From Goniomonas avonlea (Eukaryota > Cryptophyceae > Goniomonadida > Goniomonadaceae), in assembly GCA_003573635.1 (NCBI GenBank), contig QUTJ01031809.1, forward strand, positions 1 through 20,714: a stretch of 20,714 nucleotides of DNA, given 5' to 3'. The notes beneath the pieces are model-generated. The model worked only from the letters and a program-made list of their open reading frames with translations, was not told the DNA's origin and made no database searches. Position 1 is the first letter of the stretch; every line of letters begins with the position of its first letter. This document shows positions 9,191 to 19,100 of this stretch, piece by piece. The position numbers were made by a program, and so were the translations under genes.

Positions 9191-10500
9191 GAACTGCCTC
9201 CGCGCCTACGGAGGATACGGAGGCTCCGGCCTCATAGATTGCGACTACTGCATTGGAGTTGCAGTAGGGGCTTGGGTGTGAAAGAATCTGACGGCATCCA
9301 GGCATGCGACGACTTTTGTCATGCTCCACGGTCGTGACAGCATAGTGCTGTCCTCATTCACGACCAGGTGTTCTCATGAGGTGTAGGGTGTGTGTAGGAT
9401 GCAACAAATTCTCCATACAATCGCAATTGTGAGAGCCGGCACCGAATCCTGTGGGCTAATCACCTGGGTGAAGCCCAACCGTTTCGCCGCAGCTACATGC
9501 ATAGCGGCAGCAGTTGCACACATTTGGCTGATTGAGGCTCAGTTTGGTTGGCCAGTTACAGCTTGCTACCTACTGTTGTTCAGGCAAGTGTTGATAACAG
9601 CCCGCGATTGCAGTGGCGGACTCCTGTCCTGGTGTCTTGTAGTCCATTAAGAACAGTTCTCAGTAGTCCATTGAGAACACATCTTGGCGGGCCCAGCCCG
9701 TCCTCGGGTGAGTTAGGTGCAGCATGGTCCGGGGAGTATCCAGGGCCAGGGACTTGGCATTGAGTCAGAGCCTGGACGTCTAGGCCAGGGCAAGTGGCGG
9801 GTTCGGCAGCGAAGACTGAGAATCTGATCATAGGTAGAATAGGGTTGAAGCGACGAGAATTTTGTGTGGTGAGTCAACAAAAAAGTCCAGCAAACAGAAC
9901 AGTGCCAATGCTCACGACTTTTCTCAAAAGTTTGACTGTTAGCGTTTGATTAAGTATGGACATACAAACCTCATATGAGTAGCATCGCTCTGACTTGGTG
10001 AGACAATCCCATGTAGCAACTTGAAAGAACACCTGAGGAAGGAGGACTGCAGTGGAAGAACGCGACAGCCCCCCGCTACGGCCTCACACCCAAGTAAGAG
10101 GGGGAGGAAACGAAGTGCGCACCAGTGCAGGCATCACGAAACCAATGAATCTGCTACCCACCTAGGACAGTGGGACAGTGGACTCAGAGAGGAGGTCTTT
10201 GAAGGGAACATGCCTAGCAAAGAGCTGAAAATCACAGTGCAGGTGCGGCAATCGACAGCAATCAAGCAAGACAGTGGGTGAGAGATTCAGACACATTCAC
10301 GAAACACAATAAATTTCACGCTGAATGAACGCAAGTGCAAGTGCAACAAACTGCGGGTCACACCCTGCCTGTTCGCCAGGGCGGTCACGCCAGACTGGGC
10401 AGTCGGACATGCCAGCTACCCCTGACCAGGCTGCTCGATTTGGGGTCCTCGCACCTGCTGGTCGATGCTAGTGAGCTACCAGACACCGACTATGAAAATA
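9191..10500. other. No recognisable gene; short repeats only
   Basis: No convincing exon is seen on either strand. At 9640-9678 a TAGTCCATTRAGAAC unit is present twice, and GTTCTCA/TGAGAAC form 7-bp inverted arms with a 9-nt loop. The stretch is probably intron or the decayed outer part of the neighbouring element. Confidence 0.5.
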
Positions 10501-10504
10501 CGAC

Positions 10505-10795
10505 CGGGACTCTGATGAGTTGCCCTGCAAGCTCGAAGCCGCCCGGTCACACCAATACTCTGACGAGTCTCACTCACAGGCTCGAAGCCGCTCGGCCCAG
10601 TCACAGGACTGAGACTCGGACGAGTCCTCACTAGTGAGCCCGAAGCCGATCAGTCGCGCCTGGACTCCAACAAGCGCCCGCTGCTGACTCCAACAAGCAC
10701 CCAGCCTTGCCCAAAGCCGCCAGGCTACGCTTGGACTCCGACGAGCGTCCACTCCCCCACAACGTTGCTCGAAGCCACCAAGCCGGATCAAAATG
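10505..10795. repeat. Imperfect two-module tandem repeat of about 50 bp
   Basis: A GACTCYGAYGAG-like module (starts near 10508, 10556, 10613, 10663, 10686, 10734) alternates with a GCTCGAAGCCGCC-like module (near 10530, 10579, 10637, 10708, 10769). Spacings are mostly 48-57. It lies between the unassigned stretch and the recombinase remains. Confidence 0.6.
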
Positions 10796-11126
10796 GTGGC
10801 GAGCCGCCACCGCGCTCCAAACACTCAAAAACATCCAACTCAGTGGACCCGATCACTCCCAGCGATCTGCAACCCTGCCGCCAAAGCGACCTACAAGTCC
10901 TCTGGTGGGCTGGCAAGGTTGAAGTCTGCTGCGGCTGCGTGCTGGAGAACCACCTCTCCAATCAGCAGGTGCCCTCCACGGCGCTCTCGAGCGCCCTCGC
11001 CCTGGCCGCCCTCGACGACAGGGGCCTCTTTGCAAGCTCGTCAATGTCCTCATGGTAGATGTCAGCACCGGCTGACTCGCTGATCCCCTCGGTGAGTCAG
11101 TGTGCTCTCGTTCACCGGTGGTCGAC

Positions 11127-12013
11127 CTATCCCGGCCACCTGCAGGCGCTCCAACAGGGCCACGACCTCGTTGAGTGAAGTCCTCTCAGCCGCCCGACTG
11201 CACACCCTGTGAGGAGCTCGAGCCTGCAGGTCGAGTCCTCTCCACAGTAGAAACTGCAACCGTCGGACGCCCAGTACCCAAAGACTTTGATCTGGTCAAA
11301 GCTGACCTGTCCGCTTCGCAAGAGGTCCATTGCAAACCATTTGCAAAGGGACTGCACTCTGATGTTCTTCCAGGCTACCTTGATCCCAAGGCTCTGGAGG
11401 AAGGTGACAATGTCTTGGACCTGAATTGAAGGAAGCTCAGCACCCAAGAGAGGAAAGGGATGCCTGTTGCATTACGGTCGGTGACGTAGCGTACATCTCG
11501 CTGGTTCTTCGTGTGCGAGCCCACGACCCGCATGAACGGGATACCCCGAGCGTCTGTGTCAATCGTCACTGCCGACCCTAGAGTTGGCCCACGCCCAACC
11601 AACCAGAGCACCAAGCTGGCTCCTCCTCGGTGCAGCATCGTGCAAGCTGCGATCATGAGCACGACACGGTACGATCAACTCAACGGATTGGCAGCTCGGA
11701 AGTGGCAGAAGTACAGCAAGAACCAATCGCGGGCGATCACGATCTTAGACTGGTCCTTCTTGAGTGCGCGCTCCTTAGTGTAGGCGAGCACAGCTCTGAC
11801 CTCCTCCGTGGCCGCCTGCGATGCACCCATGAGCTCGAGCCAGCTCTTGCACCAGAACACGATCGTCCCGTGGGTTGGAGTGGCTGTACTCCAAGCCGTG
11901 TTGCTCCCAGTGGTTGAGCGCTTGCTTGATCCACACTTCTCAGGCTGCAAAGTTGATCGAGCGCTGCCAGATTTCCTCAGTGTCGTATCGTACCGAGTCA
12001 TATCACTGGCCAC
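11127..12013 (-). pseudogene. Tyrosine recombinase remnant of the DIRS-like element
   Basis: Reading the minus strand leftwards, the pieces follow the order of a tyrosine recombinase catalytic domain. First comes a helical segment with ARDWFLLYFCHFR, like the first conserved Arg region. Next comes a beta segment with GSHTKNQRD, like the KT hairpin. Last comes a segment with DQIKVFGYWASDG followed by CSFY, like the GxWxS...Y box around the nucleophile. Such enzymes integrate circular element DNA without target duplication. It is fossil and lies opposite in strand to the reverse transcriptase. Confidence 0.55.
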
Positions 12014-12074
12014 AGGAAGGAATGTGAAGCTTGCTGACGGGCAGAGCTCCCATGATCTCCCAAGCCCCGACGCG

Positions 12075-12293
12075 CTACGTCTCCTTGAGCCGCAGCTTCA
12101 GCTCCAGAGTGAAGAAGATCAAATAGCTTTTGGAATCGAACCAGCCTCCCAGTACATCCTCACACTGTTGCGCTGTTTGCCCATGGTGCTCCACCAATCG
12201 CAGGCTCCGCGAGCATCGACCGTCAGGCACACTTGGACACCCTTGTCCCAGAGTTTCAATTTCGGTATGACCTGGAGGCTCCGCGAGCATCAA
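12075..12293 (-). pseudogene. Short minus-strand coding remnant upstream of the recombinase
   Basis: The minus strand reads QTAQQCEDVLGGWFDSKSYL and on into a Leu/Lys-rich helix. It lies just upstream of the recombinase remains in the same direction and may be their N-terminal part. It includes one and a half copies of the 74-bp duplication. No family is recognised on its own. Confidence 0.25.
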
Positions 12294-12349
12294 CCGTCAG
12301 GCACACTTGGACGCCCTTGTCCCAGAGTTTCAATTTCAGTATGACCTGG
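12202..12349. repeat. 74-bp tandem duplication, two copies
   Basis: 12202-12275 and 12276-12349 match at 71 of 74 positions by eye. Both start AGGCTCCGCGAGCATC and end GTATGACCTGG. Confidence 0.95.
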
Positions 12350-12422
12350 ACGGCCCCGTCTCTCGCTCACATCATCTGATCGCTGCGGTAGGAGGTTTAG
12401 TTATAGGAGGTTTAGTTCGCTC

Positions 12423-12900
12423 GTGTTGGAGGCTGCTTTGTTGACAATCGGTCGGTGCGTGCAGATTTGCGAGCACCTCAGATTGTATGGCCCTGAAATC
12501 CTCAAAACATATCCAGCACAAGCGTACTGGCACTATTTCAACCTCATGAAACAAACAAAGAGAAGGCATGTGTGGCCAAGACGAAAACTTGACCCAATTT
12601 TGTTGTCTAAGGCCGTTGCAAGATTTGATAGTGAGGAGTTGAGGGTCGCGACCGGGTGAAGTCCAGGCACATGTCCGGCAATGCATGGAGGAATGGGCCC
12701 ACCAGCCACCCATAAGCCACAATCGGTAACACCACAATTGGCGAAACGTGTGTGTGGCAAGGTTTCATCTCGCGGAAGCAGTCACGCGGGCAGTCGCGGG
12801 CAAGGCCCCAGAGGGGCACTTCGCGAAGACGTGTACCCAAGCTCCTCAGAAGAAGTCCAAGGCCGATCCGGCAAGTGGCACCAGGAGTGATCCGGCATGA
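12423..12900 (+). pseudogene. Gag-like remnant of the DIRS-like element
   Basis: A helical segment contains RLYGPEILKTYPAQAYWHY and then FNLMKQTKRRHVWPRR, with the aromatic and basic pattern of capsid-like ORF1 products of Ngaro/DIRS elements. A basic Arg/Gly/Ser-rich stretch at about 12750-12950 follows. It precedes the reverse transcriptase on the same strand, the usual gag-pol order. Identification is by position and composition; no zinc knuckle is seen. Confidence 0.35.
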
Positions 12901-12962
12901 CGGGGCAGACGGGGTGAGTCGGTCGACACACGCCCACCGACAGCCCTGAACTCTTTTCCGAG

Positions 12963-13235
12963 TTGGGCGGCACTCATGCTCACAGCAGGCTTGCTGTGTG
13001 TCATGTTGGCGGGGTTGTTGCACCCCAGCTGCTGGGCTACCTCAGGGACTTCCCTTGGGACAGGACTCTCCCCATTCTGTCTTGCCTAGCGAGCAGCAGG
13101 CCCGATGAAGGTAATTCAATTCGCCAAATGGCAGCACGGTTGCTGACAGCTTTGTGTGTTGCACCGTTCGCCCCAGCGCCCGACGACGTCGCCTCACTGT
13201 TTCTCGATCTGCCTGCGCTGCGCAATTTCCTTTAG
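12963..13235 (+). other. Unassigned open stretch between gag-like and RT remains
   Basis: The plus strand stays open for about 90 codons, with LLGYLRDFPWDRTLPIL and QMAARLLTALC, ending at a stop. It reads like a helical protein segment, but I recognise no family. It has an upstream CCCCAG and an internal GATGAAG/GTAATT that could be splice sites. It may be part of the element or unrelated. Confidence 0.25.
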
Positions 13236-13562
13236 GAAGTCGAAGCTTGCAGGCGTACTTACTCTGAGACAACACACCACCGACGAAGTGCTACCCTTCG
13301 TGGTCGCAAGGCGTGCCCCCCACGCCGACAGCGCCGTTGGTCCACCAGGCATTCAATAATTCGGCAGTGGTAGGCGAGCACGACGACACACACAGGGTCT
13401 TGCCCCTGAGGGGAAGCAGCAGCTGTGCTGGCAAGAATGGTGCACGAGGGAAGCACCCGCAGCCATTTGGGAAAAAATATCCAGGATGGTTGGCCCTATC
13501 ACTTTCAGTGTGAGATCAAGCCGGTGCTGTCAGAATGACAGCACAACCTTTCCCAAGTGAAC

Positions 13563-14529
13563 AGCAAGTCCGTTTTCACCGGGGGTGCCGAGCCGCCGTG
13601 GTCGGCACAGATCAAATTTAGTTGGGAAGTGTCAAAGACGTTCAAGTGGGAGGGACCACTGAGTTATGTCCCTCTGCTTTTGACGCCGATGCACTTCATA
13701 CTCAAGATCTGAGATGCCGACTCCATGAAGTGGCGCTTGGTCTTCAACTGCTAGAACTTAGAAGTCCAAGCTCAACGAGTGGACCTGTCCGGTCTCAGTT
13801 ATTGTACGCAGAGCTCGACAACACAACACCGTCGTCTTTCCAGTACAAACGTGACAAGCCCGATGCTTTCCTAGGCTACTGGGAGTTCTGACACCTCGTC
13901 AGCGTCATCAACCCAGCAAATGAGAAGGCGTGGCACCATGATCACATGTCCTTCGGGACGACCGATGGGCCATGGATTCAGATGCAGACAGCCAAGGCGG
14001 TGGCAAGGATGCGTGCCGGCGGATGGACGACCACACTGCCAAGGAAGGTCCAATCACTCCAAAAGCCCACTTGGTTGTCATGATGGATGACTATTACAGA
14101 ACTGTTGAGCCAACGTGGCCCAATGACACGGAGATCGCGGAAACATACTCTGCCACCTGACCGGGCTTCAAACGGCTCGGTGTCGGCTTCCAGCCCAAAA
14201 CCGACAAGACGATGTTCAGAGTCGGCCTTTTGTTCAAAGGGGTGGTCATCGACCTGATCCTTGACTTGGCGTCCATCCCCGAGCTCGCTCGGCAGCACGT
14301 ACAGGGAACAATGCTGATTAAGGAGGCGGACAAGCACGGCGGCTGGGTTCACACAAACCGTTGCACCAAGGTCGCAGGCCGTCTCAATTGCATGGTGGCG
14401 TACTCGAGAGGAGGACGCGCAAAGATTTACGACTTCATTCACATCCTGTACGCCAAGGACAAGCTGCAGCTTAACAAGGATGAGACGGACTGGCGGGGCT
14501 GCCCAGGCAATCTCTTCACGACCTACTAA
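13563..14529 (+). pseudogene. Reverse transcriptase remnant of the DIRS-like element
   Basis: RT landmarks appear in the right order. An FG-x-x-x-x-P box (MSFGTTDGPW) lies at about 13946-13975 and is followed by the helix MQTAKAVARMRAGG. The catalytic YxDD-like box (VMMDDYY) lies at 14077-14097. Next is GVGFQPKTDKT, matching the region before the thumb, and KGVVIDLIL, matching the LGxxID motif. The last is a thumb segment (KVAGRLNCMVAYSRGGRAKI) of the 'L-x-GKL...GR' type found in DIRS and Ngaro elements. It copies element RNA into DNA in living relatives. Here it is interrupted and spread over more than one frame. No RNase H is recognised downstream. Confidence 0.65.
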
Positions 14530-15060
14530 ACCTCCTATAATGTCGGAAGGTCCACAGCATTTTTTGTCTTGGGACGCTTTTCTTCTTGAAGGCAAGTCGC
14601 TCACGGACACACCTGGAGCGTCGGGCATTCCCAATGCTGCAGCTCCAAGCGAAGCCGGCGCATCAGCCGGTTCCCTCCCCACAAAGTATTTGGTGTCGTT
14701 GAGTGGGAGGGCCACGTAAGAACCCCGCGATGTCGCTGCGCAAACAGTGCACGTCGTGTCCCAATTGGGATACAGGATTGGTGGTACCAACGTCCGCAGC
14801 CGAAATCGACGACCCGCACTCCCGGTGGGTTTGACTTCTCCGGACACTGTTCGGAGCAACAAACGGCCCCAAAGTGGGATGGATCTGGCCCCTGGGCAAA
14901 GTAAGGGTCCTCAGGGTGACATTTCGCCTTGCGGTCCTGCATCTTGGCTGTGACACGAACATCGTGTTGTCACCGGGAGCCTGACTCGCCCGGCTAACCA
15001 AACCCGATCTCGCCCTGTGGAGCACGTGGTGTGAATCCCATTTACCCAATTCAAAACACT
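14530..15060 (-). other. Zinc-finger-like pattern, possible PHD fragment
   Basis: On the minus strand, 14772-14861 encodes CCSEQC, then about fifteen residues, then GCGRWYHQSC. The C-x4-H-x2-C with an aromatic pair before the His is the central part of a PHD (C4HC3) finger. Only this middle part can be seen. It may be another part of the mobile element or a chance pattern. Nothing else coding-like is supported in 14530-15060. Confidence 0.3.
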
Positions 15061-16043
15061 ATTGCTATTGGCTCTTGGCACTATCGGTTTCTCTGATTCG
15101 GGCCCGAGTCACCTGAGAGGAATAAGACCAGGATTTACACTGAGCTAGGCGAGATTAGATCTACAGCTGGAGCTGCTCAGATCGAGAATCTGACACTAAC
15201 TCGCGGAGTTATTGCCTAGCGTGTTTTGTCAGTACCGCAGGCTTAAGGTATGAGCTGCAGTATGAGATTAGAATATGGGTTCTATCCCAATATTTATATC
15301 CAGGCAGCGAAAGGTCGTGGCGTTTTCTACAAGCATGCTGCCTAATGAACCTGCCCTTCCAACTCCGTCGCTGACTTACTTTGTCTGTTGCTGGCATTTG
15401 CTGCATTAGCGATGTCTTCAGCAATCATGTTGAGACCCTTCAGAATGTACATGAGAGCTATCGAGAAACGAACAGCGACGTGCATCAGTTTTGACCTGGA
15501 TTTGGATAAAAAGTGCAAAGATGGTTCAGAAGTTGGCACTTCCTTTTGCGAAGAACACAGCTTACCAGCAGCTGTCCCACGAGAAGCCAACCGTGAGGCC
15601 TCTCGTGGGACCCGTCGATTTGTGGATACAATCTCGAGTGTTAGTCTAGCGCTCTGCTGCTCAGATAGATGTCGATTCGAAACCCAACCGCCAAAAATCT
15701 CTCGGGTTCGTAACTCTCTCTGCACTTGATTCGTGACTCTCTCTGCAGTCGATTCTCGTTCGAGAAGAACCAGCTAAGAGAGGGAGATACGAACTCGAGC
15801 TGTAGGCATGAAATTCTGCTCCCTAGCCGCACTCGACTCATGCCTTAGACATTGCCACCTCTGGGCCTACACACACACACTTGCGTCACTCCCACACTCC
15901 CATGCACTTACCCCCCCCCCTTCACTCACCCACCCCTGCACTCCACCTCCATCTCACTCTTGCCTTGGGTCGCTCACCCGCAGTTCCTCAACCACACTTT
16001 TGTCTCTCCCCACTCGCGCCTGCCCCCCCCTCTGTCTCACCAG
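15061..16043. other. No recognisable gene; pyrimidine-rich intron end
   Basis: Both strands have open stretches between 15340 and 15730, but neither shows a known motif. From 15870 to 16040 the plus strand is a long C/T-rich run ending TCTCACCAG, a typical polypyrimidine tract before the exon at 16044. Confidence 0.5.
15575..15610. repeat. Perfect 10-bp inverted repeat with 16-nt loop
   Basis: TCCCACGAGA at 15575-15584 and TCTCGTGGGA at 15601-15610. Nearby, GTTCGTAACTCTCTCT (15706) has an imperfect inverted partner (AGAGAGGGAGATACGAAC, about 15776-15793), and TTCTCGTTCGAGAA lies at about 15752. The cluster may mark a former end of the element. Confidence 0.8.
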
Positions 16044-16058
16044 CTCATGTGCACTCAG

Positions 16059-16187
16059 TCTTCTCGTGGCGACGACGACCTCGACCTCAGAACTCTTCAA
16101 AGGGCAATGTCGCCATGTCACTTGCCTGGAGAAGCTCCCGTGATCGCACGCACAGCGACAAAGTGCCACCGCCCAAGGAGTGCTGCG
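16059..16187 (+). CDS. Exon with acidic start, ends at strong GTGAGT
   Basis: It encodes SSRGDDDLDLRTLQRAMSPC and ends ARTATKCHRPRSAA at 16187 before GTGAGT. Two AG acceptors (16043, 16058) both give phase 0. A very strong polypyrimidine tract precedes it, which supports splicing here. Confidence 0.55.
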
Positions 16188-19100
16188 GTGAGTGAGTGTT
16201 GTTCGGGTTGTGTGCCAGTCGGGTTGAGGGTGTGCCATTTGGGTTGCCAGTCTGGCCGGGGGTCGAGATGGTGTGAGATATCGTTCACCCCAGGGTTCAT
16301 GCTTGTGCTCATAACAGTGTCCACCTGCGCCTCCATGGCTGTGTTAACGTGAGCACCTCAACTAGTGTCAGCACCTCAATCTGCAACTGCTGTCACCTCC
16401 ACCTCGCACTTGGCTGCATCTCATCACCGCCTTGCACCTGGTGTTCATGCTTGTGCTCATAACAGTGTCCACCTGCGCCTCCATGGCTGTGTTAACGTGA
16501 GCACCTCAACTAGTGTCAGCACCTCAATCTGCAACTGCTGTCACCTCCACCTCGCACTTGGCTGCATCTCATCACCGCACAATGGAGTCGTGGGCCTCCG
16601 TCGCCTTGCACCTGGTGTTGCTGTCCTTTGACAGCGTAACCCCATGAGCCAGCGCCGAAGTGGGTCGCCCGCTGTGTCGTCCACCCCCGTGCCAGCCCTG
16701 CCGCCCCCGGAGACAGAGCCACAACCAGAACGGGAACCTGAGCTGCCATCCTTTTTATCGAAGCTTGGCCGTAGAGAGTCGTTCTCGTCGTCGACCGCAC
16801 TCGACGCCGCCCGCACCTCGGTCCTGGCCGAGCTCGGCCTTGCGCCTGAGCCAACCGCCTCCCAGAACCTCGCGCAAGCTGTCACCACCAACGGCAGTGC
16901 TGTAGCCGGGAGCGTTGGCTCTGCCGCGAGTGCCTTTTCTGCAGGCTCCGTGTTCAGAGCGTCCCCAACGCCGCCGCCTGGAACCGAGCACCGCACCTAC
17001 GAGCCTGTTACTGTCATTCGGGTTCAGGTATTGTGGGGTGATTTTGTGTGTTTGGATGCTGCTGTGCCGCGGTTACGGCCACAAGACTTGCCTGATAATA
17101 GAGTCGCATGGACCCAATGCGTGCCAGTTTGGCCAATCCTCACAGCTGCACGGTGTGGCAACAGGCTCCAACAATGTGACGACACCCTGCGACAGACCCG
17201 TTCCAAAGTATCCGAGGAGCCACCTTTGTCGACTCTATCCTACTCTGTTGGCCTGTCTAGTGCCTCGGCGTCCAACTCTACCCCGGCTCCAGCCGGTGCG
17301 TGCATCTGTGCTTGCTGCTGTGCTTCTGTGTGTCTCTGCGTGGCATTCTTGTGTGCTTCTGCTTAGTTGTGTCTGAATTCCCCGCTTGCTTCTGTTGGTG
17401 GAGCATCTGTCCCATCTGCAGTGCCTGCTGCTGTGCTTGGATCTCTGCCATTCGTACCTGTGGTCGCACTCCTGCCTAGTCTTGCCAACTCCACCTCTGC
17501 CTCCGCCAACTCCCCCTCTGGCTCTGCCTCCTCCTCTGCCTCCTCCAATCCTCCCTCTGCCTCCTCCAACCCTCCCTACCAACCCTCCCTCTGCCTCTTC
17601 CGACCCCCCTCTGCCTCCTGGAAGTCCACCTCTGCCTCCTCCGACTCCCTCTCTACCTCCAACTCCACCACTGTCTCCTCCGACTCCACCTCTGCGCTCT
17701 CCAGCCTCCTCCAACTCCACCTGACCTCTTAACTCTGTCCACACAGCTTCTTCAGCGTACAGTGTTGCTGGTGCAGCGATCGCACCCCGCAGTATTTCCA
17801 CGGCCGGGAGTGCGACTGTAAGCGCTGGTGCGAGTGCCAGCCTGAGTGCAAGCTCTCGGCATTACACATGCGGGCTGCAAGGGTCTCTGCCCGCCTCCGT
17901 CACTGGGGCCGCTGAGCCTCGTGTTAGTCAGACTGGAGCCGCTGCTCAGGGGGTCGGTGCTGTTGTTGGCATGGGCGCCACGCGAGTGTCTGCCGTCGCT
18001 GTGGCAGCCGCCACTTTGGCCTCCGCTCCCGCTGCGGCCGCCCAAACTGCATCAAATCGCGAGGTTGGCGCGCGTTCAAACCAGCACCAACGTGGCAAAG
18101 TGTGCAAACATTTCTCGCTGCACGGCCTCACACTCCACTACACACTTGAACAGCTTCCATAGCGAACCCATTATTGAGGCGCGCACTGACTGTGCGTTCA
18201 CACTGTCACTCCAGCCATGCACTGCCCTGTACTGCGCCGGCAACCATGCTGCCCTCACAGCAACACCGCAGCAACTGTTCGCCACTGCGCCGGCCGACAT
18301 GGACGGTCCTGCGAAAGGAATTACCAAGGAGCAGACCAAGGCTGTGACTACTGCAGTGCAGTCCTGGGCCAGAGGCGACAAGCTTCGACCAGAGTCCAGT
18401 GCTGCTGGCGGAGCTGCGGCAGGTGGAGGAGTGGCTCTTGCGCTCGCCGCTGGTGCTGCGGGCGCCGGTGTCTCAGTCCGCAAGGTGAACCCGGGCGCGC
18501 AACCCGAAACCAGACCACTCTGCCGACGACGGCTAGTGCTTGTTGGTTAGGTTGAGGTGCAGTGCCGGTGGTGTTGGTGCTGCAATGCTGTGGTGGTGCA
18601 GTGCCGGTGGCTTTCTTGCACAACTCCCTCAACCCTCAATGTCACCTCACTCTCAACCCTGAACCCTCAATGCCACCTCTCAACCCTCGATGTCCCCTCT
18701 CGTGTCACCTCACCCTCAGCCCCAACCCCAGTGTCGCCTCGTCAACCCTCAACCCTCAACGTGTCGTAGCAATGCCCCCGCCGCCTCCAATTCTAACCAC
18801 CTTTTGTTATTCCTGCCTGCACCAAGACGAGGATTGGCAACCAGTTTTGCAATCATTTCTAACATCTGTTGCGGCAGGCGCACAAGAAGGCGCCAGAACC
18901 AGCTCGGGTGGAGCCTCGCAAGGACAAGCGCGTTTGTATGTCGCTCCTCTGTCCCTGTCTTGCTTCTTCTTTCCACCATCATGAGCCTGCCCTTGCCATG
19001 GGATTTTCTACTTTGTACTTGTGACATGAATCCGTGTAAGGACATCATATCGACTTGAGTGTGTTACTTTGTTGTACGTTGCACTGATGTACGTGATTGA

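Larger units (their letters stand above)
12401..14540. repeat. 16-bp perfect inverted repeat pair flanking the plus-strand genes
   Basis: TTATAGGAGGTTTAGT at 12401-12416 is present as its reverse complement at 14525-14540. A further direct copy of TAGGAGGTTTAGTT stands at 12389-12402. The pair encloses the gag-like and reverse transcriptase remains, and the last codons of the transcriptase frame run into the right copy. Confidence 0.8.
10505..15800. mobile_element. Decayed DIRS-like (tyrosine-recombinase) retrotransposon; bounds approximate
   Basis: The interval holds a gag-like piece and a reverse transcriptase on the plus strand and a tyrosine recombinase on the minus strand. Tyrosine recombinase together with reverse transcriptase and no DDE integrase defines the DIRS/Ngaro/VIPER group. 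The element is clearly broken, with at least half a dozen interruptions, and no intact gene remains. The outer ends and target junctions cannot be fixed from one copy. A 16-bp inverted pair (12401-12416 and 14525-14540) may be an internal or former terminal repeat. It sits in a long non-coding gap of the host gene. Age: old enough to have lost all long frames, but domain motifs are still readable. Confidence 0.6.

Noticed and set aside
12401-14540. Plain DNA transposon with 16-bp terminal inverted repeats
   Set aside because: The enclosed protein motifs (FG box, DD box, thumb pattern) are those of a reverse transcriptase, not a DDE transposase.
13978-14862. 294-codon minus-strand open frame
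   Set aside because: It lies opposite the reverse transcriptase remains, whose motifs are in the plus strand, and shows no family motif apart from those in another frame at its start.
15600-15720. tRNA-like segment (GCGCTAGACTAACAC on the minus strand, GATTCGAAACC on the plus)
   Set aside because: An anticodon-arm-like stem with AAC can be drawn, but the D arm, T arm and acceptor stem do not form and the A and B box spacing is wrong.
17363-17801. Gly/Glu-rich minus-strand and Ser/Pro-rich plus-strand frames
   Set aside because: Both arise from the pyrimidine-rich repeat; the exon phases at 17295 and 17747 match across it.
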